Part shown: one piece after another, positions 34,984 to 44,417 of the stretch
Numbering within the stretch: the stretch's first letter is position 1
How the letters are laid out: the number at the start of each line of letters is the position of its first letter
Assembly (NCBI GenBank): GCA_965220485.1
Contig: OZ244832.1
Coordinates: forward strand, 1,550,001 to 1,614,000
Origin: Aldehydirespirator sp965220485
GTDB lineage: Bacteria; Actinomycetota; Acidimicrobiia; Acidimicrobiales; Aldehydirespiratoraceae
Length of the DNA stretch: 64,000 bases
Direction: 5' to 3'
Notes under the pieces: model-generated
The model's database searches: none
Told to the model about the DNA's origin: nothing
What the model saw: the letters and a program-made list of their open reading frames with translations, nothing else
Translations under genes and position numbers: made by a program

Positions 34984-37776
34984 TCACGACGCTTCACCGA
35001 GAGGGTCTGATGCCAATTCGCGGACGCTCTTGGACGAGCTCACCAGGAGCCATACAACGGCGGCGAGGCCCAGCAGCGTGACCGCCGTCGAGAACCATTC
35101 CACGCCACTGCGGCCGTAGGTGAGGCGGACATCGGTGTCGGTCGGCACGACCACCATGAAGTTGGGCGTCACCCGGTAGGGGCCGTGCGCGCCCGACACC
35201 GACCAGTTGGGGAAGTACGACGTTCGCACCACCACCGGCGCTCCCACACGGTCCACCGAGAACGAGATCGAGTGATCCCGACGGACCAGGCTGCTGACCT
35301 CGGCCGGTTCGATGTTCTCGACGGGTGCGGCGGCGGGCAGCACCGCCGACAGCCGCCGCATCACCTCCTGACGGCCCAGTTCGCCGTCGACGGTGCCGGC
35401 TGGATCGTCCTGCGGGCTGGGACGGACGTCGGGCAAGGTCATCCGAGGCCAGTGGCCGGGCCCGTCGGCCGCGAGCAGCGGCGCGCCCTGGCCGGCCGCC
35501 AGGAAGGCGCCGACGGAAGCCTCCAGCCACTCCTCGCCCGAGTCGTCGAGGTCCTCCACCACCACCGGCAGCCTGTCCAGCCCGGCCACCGGAGTGCTGT
35601 CGGACACCTGGAACACCACCCACGGGCCCAGAGAGGTCGAGCCGATCTCGGTGAGGCCGGCCGCGGTCCGGGCCTGGCTCACCGCGTCCTGAGAGAACGC
35701 CATGTAGTAGCGCACCCCCATGAGCCGCAGGTGCTCGACGCCCGCGGCGACGTCGAGGCCCGAATAGGGCAGGTCGCGCTGGGCTCGCGACGGAGCGGCC
35801 GACAGCTCCGACTGCATCAGGAAATGGTAGGGCACGGTGGCAGAGGCCTCGAAGTAGAGGCCCTCCATGGAGCCGATGCACCGGTCGGTCCAGTACGGGA
35901 GCAGCATGGGCGCCATCGGCGTTCCATAGGACCCGAGCCGACCAGCCTCGTACTCCCAAAGGGCTGCGCCACAGCCATGGCTCCGGCCGATCCTGTCCAT
36001 GGTCTCGACGAGGTCCCAGTACTCGGAGCTGCCGCCTCCGTCGGCGGTCGGATCCCTGCGCTCGTAGCCCTCGAAGTTGTACTCGACCCAGTACGAACCG
36101 AGGTTGGAGTCGCTTGAGGCGAACGGTCCCCACCGGTAGACGCCGTCGTCGCCGACCTGCCCGCCGGGCAGTGACCGCAGCGGCAGCCCCACCATCACCA
36201 CCACCGCGACCGCAGCCAGCCCCACCAAGCCGCCCGCCACAACCGCACCGGCCGACGCCCGGACCCAGCCCACCGCGGCGTCGAGGCCAACTGCCCGCGC
36301 TGCCTGCCGCTTGTCCATCACTGAGCGTCCGAGCCCGATCGCCTCACCGATGCCCAGGGCCGCGGTCAGGTACACGGTGAGGTAGTAGAAGGGCAGGATC
36401 CGGACGTTCCATAGGCGCCCCTCGGGCAGGATCACGAAGCCGGCCGCAACTATCGCTGCGGTCAGTGCCAGCGCCATGCCGAGTCGTGCCCGCCGGACGA
36501 ACAGCAGCGCGGCGCCAGCCAGCGCCAGCACGATGAACAGCTGCAGCGGCGGATCGTTTACCAGGAAGCTGTAGTCGAACTCGTGGCGCGACCACAGCGA
36601 CGACAGGTAGCGGCGCTCCTTGCCCCAGCCCATGTCGTTCAGCAGGCTCCGGCTCCACCAGAACGGCAGCACCCACCACGCGCTGAGCGCCGCGGCCAGC
36701 ACGCAGGAGGAGACGGTCCACATCAGCCGGTGGCGCCACGCTCTGGCGCGCCACGGCAGCACGAGCAGCAACGAGGTCGCAGCCGCCAGCGCGAAGAAGG
36801 CGGAGAACAGGTGCATCAGCCCGGTGAGTGCCAGCAGCGAGCCGGCCAGGACCCGGTGCTGCCCCGTCTGCATGCCTCGCGCCGCCACTCCGATGTAGAG
36901 GATCGCGCTAGCCAGGCCCAGCGAGTAGGCGAACTCGCCGGCCATCGTCGACATGAGGTTCCCGCCGTAGATGTTGAACGAGCGATCGAACACGAACAGC
37001 AGCGTGGCCGCCGCGGCCAGGGCCTGACCCTCAGCCCCGATCCCGCCCAGACGCGTCATCGCCCACACGGCCACAGGCAGCGCGACCACTCCCGCGATCG
37101 CCACCAGCTTGAGGGACACGCCATAGGGCATGGGCACCACGAGCAGCGCCAGGATGGCCGCGGCCACGGCCGCACCCGCCCGCCAGCGGGGCCGGGACCG
37201 CAGGAGGTGCCACGCCCACCACGCGGCGGTGGCGGGCAGGAGCATCCCGGCCAGAACGCGGTTGGCCGCGGCGCCGTCTACGAGCAGCGTGGCGAACCCG
37301 GCGACCACAGCGACAGCCAATGCGGCCGTCCAGCACTGACGGGCGGGCCGGCCCACCCGCCGGAGCAGCACCAACACCGCGGCGCATGCCGCGCAGACCA
37401 CTGCGATGTAGGCGAAGACAGCCTCATGCAGGCCGAGGCCCGCGTTGATGATCACCACCAGCAACGACGGGATCACCATGTAGAACGTGAAGGCGGGAAA
37501 GCCCGCGTACCAGTCGTGGGTCCATCCGGTGAGCCTCAGCTCACCGATCAGGACATCGCGCAGGTATGCGGGTGCCCAGACATGGGCTCCGAGATCGCCT
37601 CCGGTGGGCGTGGTGTCCACGAACCAGAGCCAGGGCCTCAGGTTGACCACAAGGAACCCGACGACCGCAACCAGTACCGCCACGCTGGGGACACGCCCCA
37701 AGCGGCGACCGCTCATCGGGTCGCGTCCAGCAACCTCCGCCTCATCGGGACAGGGCGGCACCGGCATTACGCTCAC
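34984..37776 (-). CDS. Large polytopic membrane protein (PTPS-related type)
   Basis: 930 residues (or 910 from the Met at 37716). About eleven to thirteen membrane helices fill residues 30-540. An early loop reads DTTPTGGDLGAHVWAPAYLRD, then DWYAGFPAFTFYMVIPSLLVV, resembling the 6-pyruvoyl-tetrahydropterin-synthase-related membrane family, also likened to GT-C/YfhO transferases with the conserved Asp in the first loop. A large extracytoplasmic C-terminal region (residues ~560-890) and a last helix complete it. Probably it transfers a lipid-linked sugar outside the membrane; the GT2 gene next to it could make the donor. The function is inferred, not shown. Confidence 0.75.
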   Translation of the reverse strand: MSVMPVPPCPDEAEVAGRDPMSGRRLGRVPSVAVLVAVVGFLVVNLRPWLWFVDTTPTGGDLGAHVWAPAYLRDVLIGELRLTGWTHDWYAGFPAFTFYMVIPSLLVVIINAGLGLHEAVFAYIAVVCAACAAVLVLLRRVGRPARQCWTAALAVAVVAGFATLLVDGAAANRVLAGMLLPATAAWWAWHLLRSRPRWRAGAAVAAAILALLVVPMPYGVSLKLVAIAGVVALPVAVWAMTRLGGIGAEGQALAAAATLLFVFDRSFNIYGGNLMSTMAGEFAYSLGLASAILYIGVAARGMQTGQHRVLAGSLLALTGLMHLFSAFFALAAATSLLLVLPWRARAWRHRLMWTVSSCVLAAALSAWWVLPFWWSRSLLNDMGWGKERRYLSSLWSRHEFDYSFLVNDPPLQLFIVLALAGAALLFVRRARLGMALALTAAIVAAGFVILPEGRLWNVRILPFYYLTVYLTAALGIGEAIGLGRSVMDKRQAARAVGLDAAVGWVRASAGAVVAGGLVGLAAVAVVVMVGLPLRSLPGGQVGDDGVYRWGPFASSDSNLGSYWVEYNFEGYERRDPTADGGGSSEYWDLVETMDRIGRSHGCGAALWEYEAGRLGSYGTPMAPMLLPYWTDRCIGSMEGLYFEASATVPYHFLMQSELSAAPSRAQRDLPYSGLDVAAGVEHLRLMGVRYYMAFSQDAVSQARTAAGLTEIGSTSLGPWVVFQVSDSTPVAGLDRLPVVVEDLDDSGEEWLEASVGAFLAAGQGAPLLAADGPGHWPRMTLPDVRPSPQDDPAGTVDGELGRQEVMRRLSAVLPAAAPVENIEPAEVSSLVRRDHSISFSVDRVGAPVVVRTSYFPNWSVSGAHGPYRVTPNFMVVVPTDTDVRLTYGRSGVEWFSTAVTLLGLAAVVWLLVSSSKSVRELASDPLGEAS

Positions 37777-37831
37777 AAGCCGCCCACGGCAGCCGCACGG
37801 CGGACATCGGTGAGAGCACGGCCAACTAGCC

Positions 37832-37984
37832 TAAGAGGCCGAGCGGATAGGCAGCAGTTCATGTACGAAATCATTCGGCGGTGAGCGAGGCCGTGGCCCG
37901 AGCGGCCCGTGAGCGCAGCGAACAAGAGCGGGAAACACGACGCTGCACCGCGAGGCGGCATCACCTACCCGCGCATGTTCTTAG
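37832..37984 (+). repeat. Dispersed repeat, long form with block C
   Basis: Block A at 37832, block B to 37933, then block C to 37984 (CACCTACCCGCGCATGTTCT inside). This is the longest copy and defines the three-block layout. Confidence 0.85.
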
Positions 37985-38083
37985 CCTGGATCCACCGATG
38001 GACTCACCGTCTCTCACCAAATCTGCACGGGTTGTGGTCGCATATGACGCGTTTCTCTACAGATTTCGGTGCGCCGGGCTGCG

Positions 38084-38788
38084 TCAGGCCAACAGCACGA
38101 TGACTGTGGCCGCGTTGAAGGCAGTATGCGACCACAGGGCCGCACCGAGTCGTCCGGTGGCCAGTACTAGCAGGGCGTGCACGACCCCGATCACGATCAG
38201 CGCCGGGAACTGCACGACCTGGAAGTGAACCACTGCGAACGCGAGCGAGGAAACGGCCACCGCCCGAGCCGGACCGAACCGGTCGCGCAGGGCTCCCTGC
38301 AGCAGTCCGCGGAAGAACACCTCCTCGGTGAGGGGAGCCGCGACCACGGTCATGAACACCAACACCGCAACCTCCATGGGCGCCTGGGCCATTTCGGTGA
38401 GCTCCCGGGCCGGGCCCTCCACGTCGAGATCTTCGAACACTTCAAGGATGGGGAGATAGAGGAGCGGGAGCAGCACGAACTGCAGCAACAGGCCCACTGC
38501 GATGCCCGTGGGCACATCGACGGGCCGCATCCGCCACCCCATCTGCTCCCCCCATCGCAGGCCGCGGGACCTGGCCAGCAGCGGCGTCCCGAACAGCCCG
38601 AGCCACACAGGAACCTGCAGCAGGACCAGCAAGCCCAACGTCAACTCCGAGGTCGCTCCCTCGCCGCCGGGGTCCACTCCGAGAAGGCCCACGGCCGCGA
38701 CCAGGCCGACCAGGCTCACCACGAACCCCGCGGTCCATCCGACCACCGCCCACTTCAGCCGCGTCGTGGCCGGCATCATCGACGGCAT
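38084..38788 (-). CDS. CPBP-family (CAAX-type) intramembrane metalloprotease
   Basis: 234 residues with about seven to eight hydrophobic helices. The signature motifs of the Abi/CPBP family are APLTEEVFFRGLLQGAL (catalytic Glu pair and Arg), a FAVVHF motif ~35 residues later and the final H-T-A-F-N-A. It should sit in the cytoplasmic membrane and cleave prenylated or membrane peptides, though most bacterial members have no known substrate. The flanking gaps on both sides are filled by dispersed repeats. Confidence 0.85.
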   Translation of the reverse strand: MPSMMPATTRLKWAVVGWTAGFVVSLVGLVAAVGLLGVDPGGEGATSELTLGLLVLLQVPVWLGLFGTPLLARSRGLRWGEQMGWRMRPVDVPTGIAVGLLLQFVLLPLLYLPILEVFEDLDVEGPARELTEMAQAPMEVAVLVFMTVVAAPLTEEVFFRGLLQGALRDRFGPARAVAVSSLAFAVVHFQVVQFPALIVIGVVHALLVLATGRLGAALWSHTAFNAATVIVLLA

Positions 38789-38811
38789 GTGGCCCTACGG
38801 TATCGGCCCTC

Positions 38812-38912
38812 AGAGGCCGAGCGAATGGGCGCGTATCACCTGGCGATTCCGCAAGGCGCTGAGCGAGGCCGTGGCCCGAGCGGCCCGTGAGCGCAGCGAA
38901 CAAGAGCGGGAG
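38812..38912 (+). repeat. Dispersed ~100-bp intergenic repeat
   Basis: Block A at 38812 and block B ending at 38912 on the plus strand, at the 5' side of the CPBP gene. A diverged block C may follow (CCGCGAGGAACTCGC). Confidence 0.8.
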
Positions 38913-38957
38913 ACAACGCCGTGCCGCGAGGAACTCGCAACCAATTGGCGCTCGCCC

Positions 38958-40619
38958 TCAGTTCTCAACTGGGCAGAAGTCCGCGTCGTACTTGGAGCGC
39001 GACAACCGGTTCAGTTCCTCAAGCACGCGGACTCCCGAATGCCAACAATCCTCACAGTTGCGGTCGGTGTACGCCGATACGAGTTCGCAGCGTATGGCTT
39101 GACCCCTCTCTGACCGGTCGAAATCAACGCTGGCCGTGGATATGAGATTGACGACACTGCCGTCCGATCCTGATCGCCTCCAAATCGAGAACTTGTCGTT
39201 GGCAATGAATGCGTTCATCGACATCACCAGCACAGCCGCCGCAACTGCAGCAGTCAGCCATCTTCTTCCGATCTGCCGCCCTTCTCGCTGATGACTTATG
39301 AACGACAGCGCGATAACAGCCAGACCATAGAGGACTAGAGCCCATGAAATCTGAACCAACAGCGAGTCACGCCACTGATCCAGCCCGAAACCCCGATCAT
39401 GCCATCCCTGCAATCCCGCCGACAGGCTGACCATCAGAGATGACACCAGTGCCAGGACACCCCCGAATCCACACAGCACCGCACCAAACCTGCGTTGGGC
39501 CTGCGGGGGCAGGTCATTGTCGGATCCGGAGGCTCTAGATAGTCGGAGTGCGGCGACAACTGCGAAGTAACCCAGTGATACGACAATGAACACCAGCCAA
39601 ATACTGGTCACAAAATCCACGGGGTTGCGAGCCGAAGACAGATTGTCATACTCGCCTACCAGCGTCGACGACAGCGTCTGGAACTGCAGTCCAGCCAGTG
39701 CCCTGGCGAGCCACTGTTCGACCGCCAGAGTCGACAGAGCCAACTCGGAGCCCTCGTAGCAGTCGCTGCGGGAGCACTCAGCTGCGATCGCCAGCCGGCT
39801 GGGCACGAACACCAATAGGAAACCAGCCGACAACGCTATGAACCTTGCGAAGGCCGAGCTTCGAACGAGCTCTACGGGAGCGAGGCGCGACAGCCACCCG
39901 CGGGACGTGATGGTGAGCAGGGCAACGACGGGAACAAGATAGAGAATCTCAGATGTCATGGCGCTGATCATTCCCAGAACAGCGCACAGGGCTGCGTGAT
40001 GAAGCCTTATGCCCCGCTGGGTCATGGCCGTGCCCGAACAGACATACAACGGAACCAACAACAGATAGATCGCCATAGACACATAATAGAACGGGAAGAA
40101 CGACACAGGATGCAAAGCACCTGAGACGACGATCGTCGAAGCGAACACTAAAGGAAAGCCAGCCAATACTGATGGCACGGGCGTCGGAAGTTTCAGGAGT
40201 CGATCTCTCGTTGCCCCAGTGCCCGCCATTGACCCACGTTCGGCTGATCGGTACAGCGCTAAGACGAAACACATCGCAGCTACCGCCAGAGCGGACACGA
40301 TGATGAGGCGAAGAACTCCATGGACAACGTGAGGTGCTACACCGGTTCCACTAGCAATCTCAAATATGGATGTCTGCTCCATATATACGATGAACCGGCC
40401 CAACGGACGGAAGTTTCCTTGCCTAAGGAATCCATCTATCTCAGTAAGATTCTGATTCACGATCGCGAACGGATCCGCTCCGAATTCACCGGTCAACCAG
40501 TACATCATGATTCGCTGATCGCTGTGGAATGTCAGCCCCAACAACGGGCCCATCATCAGTGCTGAAGGTCCAGCGACATGCAGGAGGGGCCTATTCAGAA
40601 TGCTCTGTTGCAGTCCCAT
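38958..40619 (-). CDS. Polytopic membrane protein, unknown function
   Basis: 553 residues with roughly eleven hydrophobic helices, starting MGLQQSILNRPLLHVAGPSALMM. A soluble loop near residues 30-80 has SDQRIMMYWLTGEFGADPF, and another around 270-300 has two Cys (AAECSRSDCYEG). The C-terminus is a ~90-residue soluble domain with further cysteines (DRNCEDCWHSG). This layout, helices plus a periplasmic tail, is like lipid-linked sugar transferases or oligosaccharide flippases, but no motif settles it. GC is lower than in neighbours. It is divergent from ftsH and downstream of a dispersed repeat. Confidence 0.55.
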   Translation of the reverse strand: MGLQQSILNRPLLHVAGPSALMMGPLLGLTFHSDQRIMMYWLTGEFGADPFAIVNQNLTEIDGFLRQGNFRPLGRFIVYMEQTSIFEIASGTGVAPHVVHGVLRLIIVSALAVAAMCFVLALYRSAERGSMAGTGATRDRLLKLPTPVPSVLAGFPLVFASTIVVSGALHPVSFFPFYYVSMAIYLLLVPLYVCSGTAMTQRGIRLHHAALCAVLGMISAMTSEILYLVPVVALLTITSRGWLSRLAPVELVRSSAFARFIALSAGFLLVFVPSRLAIAAECSRSDCYEGSELALSTLAVEQWLARALAGLQFQTLSSTLVGEYDNLSSARNPVDFVTSIWLVFIVVSLGYFAVVAALRLSRASGSDNDLPPQAQRRFGAVLCGFGGVLALVSSLMVSLSAGLQGWHDRGFGLDQWRDSLLVQISWALVLYGLAVIALSFISHQREGRQIGRRWLTAAVAAAVLVMSMNAFIANDKFSIWRRSGSDGSVVNLISTASVDFDRSERGQAIRCELVSAYTDRNCEDCWHSGVRVLEELNRLSRSKYDADFCPVEN

Positions 40620-40745
40620 CGTCGCCGAGACTACATCGATCCCAACGTTACCGAGGCCAGCGCGGTAGAGCGCAGGCTCTCACGGCCCGAGGCGTGCCGG
40701 CCGGAGCCGCGTGAACTCAGGCCGCACCCGACTAGCCTGAGTGAC

Positions 40746-42761
40746 GTGGCCGACAGCACACCGCCGCCTCCGCCGCCGCCGCCGAGCCAGGAGGATGGCA
40801 AGCGGCGCCAGCAGTCGCCGCTGCGCCCCGCGCCGGAGTCGCAACGCCGCTCGCGCCTGGTGGTCTGGCTGATGATCGGCGCGATCATCGCAATCTTCCT
40901 GGCCACCACGATGCTCCCCGACGAGTCCGGCGATGAGATCTCCTATCCGGACTTCCTGGAGCGGGTCACCGAGGGCGGGATCGTCCAGGGCACCTACAAC
41001 AACAACAGCGGGAGCATCAAGGCGACGGCCAGCGACGGCACGGAGTACACCTCCAACGGCCCGCTGCCGCTACCCGATGTGGACACCGCGCTGATCAACG
41101 AGCACGTACCCGAGTTCCGCTACGAGACCCCCCAAACCAACTTCTTCCTGTCGATACTGCCGCTCCTGCTGCCCATCGGCCTGCTCATCCTGTTCTTCTG
41201 GTGGATGCAGCGCCGGGCGCAGGGGCAGATGGGCAGCATCATGTCGATCGGGCGGAGCCGGGCCAAGACCTACACCACCGAGCGGCCCGGCACCACCTTC
41301 GACGACGTCGCCGGCTACGAGGGCGTCAAGCAGGAGATCACCGAGATCGTCGACTTCCTCAAGACGCCGGAGCGCTTCGCGGAGATCGGCGCCCGAGTGC
41401 CGAAGGGCGTTCTGCTGGTGGGCCCGCCGGGGACGGGCAAGACGCTGATCGCCAAGGCGGTGGCGGGCGAGGCCGGCGTGCCGTTCCTCTCGGTGACGGG
41501 CTCCGACTTCATGGAGATGTTCGTGGGAGTCGGCGCCAGCCGGGTCCGCGACCTGTTCCAGTCGGCCCGCAAGATGGGCAAGGCCATCATCTTCATCGAC
41601 GAGGTCGACTCCATCGGCCGCAAGCGCGGCGCGGGTCTCGGAGGCGGACACGACGAGCGGGAGCAGACCCTCAACCAGATGCTGTCAGAGATGGACGGGT
41701 TCGAGGGAACCGAGGGAATCGTGATGATGGCCGCGACCAACCGCCCGGACATTCTCGACCCCGCCCTGCTGCGCCCCGGCCGTTTCGACCGCCAGGTCGT
41801 GGTACCGCTCCCGGAGCTGTCGGACCGGTTTGCCATCCTCGAGGTGCACGTCAAGGGCAAGCGCACCGCGGAGGACCTGGACCTCAACGTGGTGGCCAGG
41901 GGAACGCCGGGAATGAGCGGCGCCGACCTGGCGAACCTGATCAACGAGGCGGCCCTGTACGCCGTGCGGGAGGGTGATGAAGAGATCGGGGCCCGGCATG
42001 TGGAACTGGCCCGCGACCGGGTCATCATGGGCCAGAAGCGCGAATCGATGGCCCTCTCCAACGACGAGAAGGAGGCCATCGCCTATCACGAAGCGGGCCA
42101 CGCCGTGTGCGCCGCGGTGCTGCCGACCGCCGACCCGCTCCACAAGGTGACGATCATCCCCAGCGGAATGGCGCTGGGCGTCACCATGCAGCTCCCCGAG
42201 GAGGATCGCCACATCTACCGCAGCGACTACATCCTCGACCGCCTCGTAGTGATGTTCGGAGGCCGCATCGCCGAGGAGCTCGTGTTCGGCATCAGCAGCA
42301 CCGGCGCGGCCGACGACCTGATGAGAGCCACAGCCCTCGCCCGGTCCATGGTCCGGGAGTGGGGCATGTCCAACGAGATCGGCCCCATGGCCTGGGGGTC
42401 GCAGAACCAGGTGTTCCTCGGCGAGGACCTCATGCAGACCCGCGACTACAGCGACGACACGGCCCGGGTGATCGATGAGGAGACCGAGCGCATCCTGCGC
42501 GAGCAGCAGGAGCGGTGCCGGGCCACCCTCACGGAGTACCGCTACGGGCTCGACCTGGTGGCCCGGGCCCTGCTCGAACACGAGACCATCAGCGGCGAAG
42601 AAGTGGAGCGTCTCATCGCCGTGTCCAGCGGCGACTCGCCGTTGGGCGACGCCGCCGACAGCGGGCCGAGCCTCGACTCACCACTCAGCTCCGACACCCC
42701 GACCACCGCTGAGGGCAACGGCGCGGGCGCTCCCGCCAGCGTCCCGACTTCCACGGGCTGA
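40746..42761 (+). CDS. ftsH: ATP-dependent zinc metalloprotease FtsH
   Basis: 671 residues from GTG 40746; an ATG at 40578 would extend it into the divergent gene. A Pro-rich start is followed by helix ~38-57, a ~100-residue periplasmic loop and helix ~138-155. The AAA core has GPPGTGKT, FIDEVDSIGRKRG, ATNRPDILDPALLRPGRFD, and the protease has YHEAGHA (zinc HExxH) with MRATALARSMVREWGMS. It degrades damaged membrane proteins and short-lived regulators. The C-terminal ~60 residues are a disordered Ser/Thr/Pro tail. A dispersed repeat follows the stop. Confidence 0.96.
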   Translation: MADSTPPPPPPPPSQEDGKRRQQSPLRPAPESQRRSRLVVWLMIGAIIAIFLATTMLPDESGDEISYPDFLERVTEGGIVQGTYNNNSGSIKATASDGTEYTSNGPLPLPDVDTALINEHVPEFRYETPQTNFFLSILPLLLPIGLLILFFWWMQRRAQGQMGSIMSIGRSRAKTYTTERPGTTFDDVAGYEGVKQEITEIVDFLKTPERFAEIGARVPKGVLLVGPPGTGKTLIAKAVAGEAGVPFLSVTGSDFMEMFVGVGASRVRDLFQSARKMGKAIIFIDEVDSIGRKRGAGLGGGHDEREQTLNQMLSEMDGFEGTEGIVMMAATNRPDILDPALLRPGRFDRQVVVPLPELSDRFAILEVHVKGKRTAEDLDLNVVARGTPGMSGADLANLINEAALYAVREGDEEIGARHVELARDRVIMGQKRESMALSNDEKEAIAYHEAGHAVCAAVLPTADPLHKVTIIPSGMALGVTMQLPEEDRHIYRSDYILDRLVVMFGGRIAEELVFGISSTGAADDLMRATALARSMVREWGMSNEIGPMAWGSQNQVFLGEDLMQTRDYSDDTARVIDEETERILREQQERCRATLTEYRYGLDLVARALLEHETISGEEVERLIAVSSGDSPLGDAADSGPSLDSPLSSDTPTTAEGNGAGAPASVPTSTG

Positions 42762-42788
42762 AGCCAACACCGGCAACGGGGGCGGCCC

Positions 42789-42889
42789 AGAGGCCGAGCG
42801 AACAAGCGCGAGTCAACAATGGGCGTCGCGAGGTCTGAGCGAGGCCGTGGCCCGAGCGGCCCGTGAGCGCAGCCAACAAGAGCGGGAGT
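42789..42889 (+). repeat. Dispersed ~100-bp intergenic repeat
   Basis: Block A at 42789 and block B to 42889 on the plus strand, 27 bases after the ftsH stop; it differs from other copies by C for G in GCAGCGAACA. Confidence 0.85.
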
Positions 42890-42938
42890 GACAACGCCGC
42901 ACGGCGAGGCGCTCTCACATAGTCCCGCTCGCTCCAGG

Positions 42939-44417
42939 TCAGCCAATACCGGCGATCGGCACCGGTTCGGAGACGGCCACACCCAGCGAAGCCGAGCGCG
43001 ATGTGAGCCCGACGAGTTCGCGTCCGACGACCACCGGCGCTGACGAGTCCACCTCGACAACGAACCGATCAGAGCCCAGCGATGCCAACGGCAGCCTTCG
43101 GCTGCGCCCCGGGCCGACCTCCACGGAGCGGACCTTCCTGCCGTCAACACGGAGGTCGACCTCGACGATGCCCGCGGCCGACGGGTTGACGACCACCAAG
43201 ACCGAGGAGTCGGTGCCCAACCCGGCGTCTCCGCCCGAGGCGGGCACTTCCGCCGGCACCAGCCATCGCAGGGCGGCACCGTCGGCGCCGATCGTCGCCA
43301 CCGAACCCGCCACCGGATCGGCCTCCACGCCGCCGGAGTCGGCGGATGACGAGGTGACGCTGGTGATCGACGCCGCCACCGGTACTCCCGTCAGGGAGCG
43401 AACCGCCACGCTGAAGTGTCCCAGTCCCTCGAGGCGCCCCTGCTGGGAGAGGTCGACGAGGGCGGTCCGGCCCGGCCGCACGGTGATCTCGATCGGACTC
43501 ACACCGAGATCCGGCTCTTCTGGGACGATCTCGATGTCGACTTCTGCGATGTCATCGGCCGACGGGTTGGAAACGGCCACGATATCTCGTCGGGCCGCTC
43601 CGACAGCCGCGACCGGAAGGTGCCACAACTCTGCGGCGCCACCGATAGCCGACGCCGTTCGAGCGCCGCGGCCAGCAATAGGACCGTCGGCGATCTGGAT
43701 CCACGACGCCGCCACCCGGCCGGACACGACGTCGATGAAGGCCGCGACGGTGGCCGCCACGGTGACTTCCTCGGTCACGTCCACCGCCACCACCCGCTGA
43801 GCCGGCACGACCAGGCCCTCGATCGAATCGCGGCCTACATCGGCCACTAGCTCGATGTCGGCCACCGCGACATCCGGAAACGGATTCAGCAGCATCAGGA
43901 CGAAACGCTCTCGCTCTACCGCCAGGCGGGTTGCGCCATTCGAGACGACCCAACTGCCGGCGGTCCTCGTCAGACAGGGCGAGCGGCCCACTCCGCCCTG
44001 AGCCGCGGTCAGGATCTGCTCCACGGCCACGTCGGTGCCGTCGACTTCGACCATGGCTCCCACCCACTCCGCGCCGGGAACCTCCCGTGACGGCTGGAGC
44101 AGCGCGCGGCCCCGGGGCTCTATGTCGATCTCGACGATCGCCGGCGGCTGCGAGTCGGATCCGCCGGGCAATACCGACACCGTCGCGGTTCGTCGCCCAT
44201 CGGATCCGTTCTCCAAACCGATGGTCAGCTCGGCCACGCCTCCGGCGCCGCTGCCGCCGGGACAGAACCAGGTGTTCACCGCGCCCGTCGACGCCGCGAG
44301 AGCCGACACGTACCTGTCGAGGCGATCGGATCCGGGACGATCCGGCAGGTCGATGATGACGCCGGCCAGCAACAAGCCGGCGATTGCCGCGATGGCGAGC
44401 ACTCGCATCGAGCGCAT
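42939..44417 (-). CDS. DUF5719-like secreted/anchored protein
   Basis: 492 residues from the ATG at 44417 (MRSMRVLAIAAIAGLLLAGVIIDL). One N-terminal hydrophobic helix anchors it, the rest is extracytoplasmic. The body has repeated beta-type segments (VLMLLNPFPDVAVADIEL, IVAVSNPSADDIAEVDIEI, VLVVVNPSAAGIVEVDLRV), each with an N-P-x-P/S motif and Val-rich strands, in the pattern of DUF5719 proteins found with glycosyltransferases in actinobacteria. Its start overlaps the stop of the upstream glycosyltransferase by one base (TGATG), so the two are coupled. The biological role is unknown; it may help in cell-wall glycan assembly. Confidence 0.78.
   Translation of the reverse strand: MRSMRVLAIAAIAGLLLAGVIIDLPDRPGSDRLDRYVSALAASTGAVNTWFCPGGSGAGGVAELTIGLENGSDGRRTATVSVLPGGSDSQPPAIVEIDIEPRGRALLQPSREVPGAEWVGAMVEVDGTDVAVEQILTAAQGGVGRSPCLTRTAGSWVVSNGATRLAVERERFVLMLLNPFPDVAVADIELVADVGRDSIEGLVVPAQRVVAVDVTEEVTVAATVAAFIDVVSGRVAASWIQIADGPIAGRGARTASAIGGAAELWHLPVAAVGAARRDIVAVSNPSADDIAEVDIEIVPEEPDLGVSPIEITVRPGRTALVDLSQQGRLEGLGHFSVAVRSLTGVPVAASITSVTSSSADSGGVEADPVAGSVATIGADGAALRWLVPAEVPASGGDAGLGTDSSVLVVVNPSAAGIVEVDLRVDGRKVRSVEVGPGRSRRLPLASLGSDRFVVEVDSSAPVVVGRELVGLTSRSASLGVAVSEPVPIAGIG

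Noticed and set aside
40757..40790. The Pro-rich start of FtsH as another homopolymer switch
   Set aside because: The prolines are encoded by mixed CCG/CCT codons, not by a mononucleotide run.
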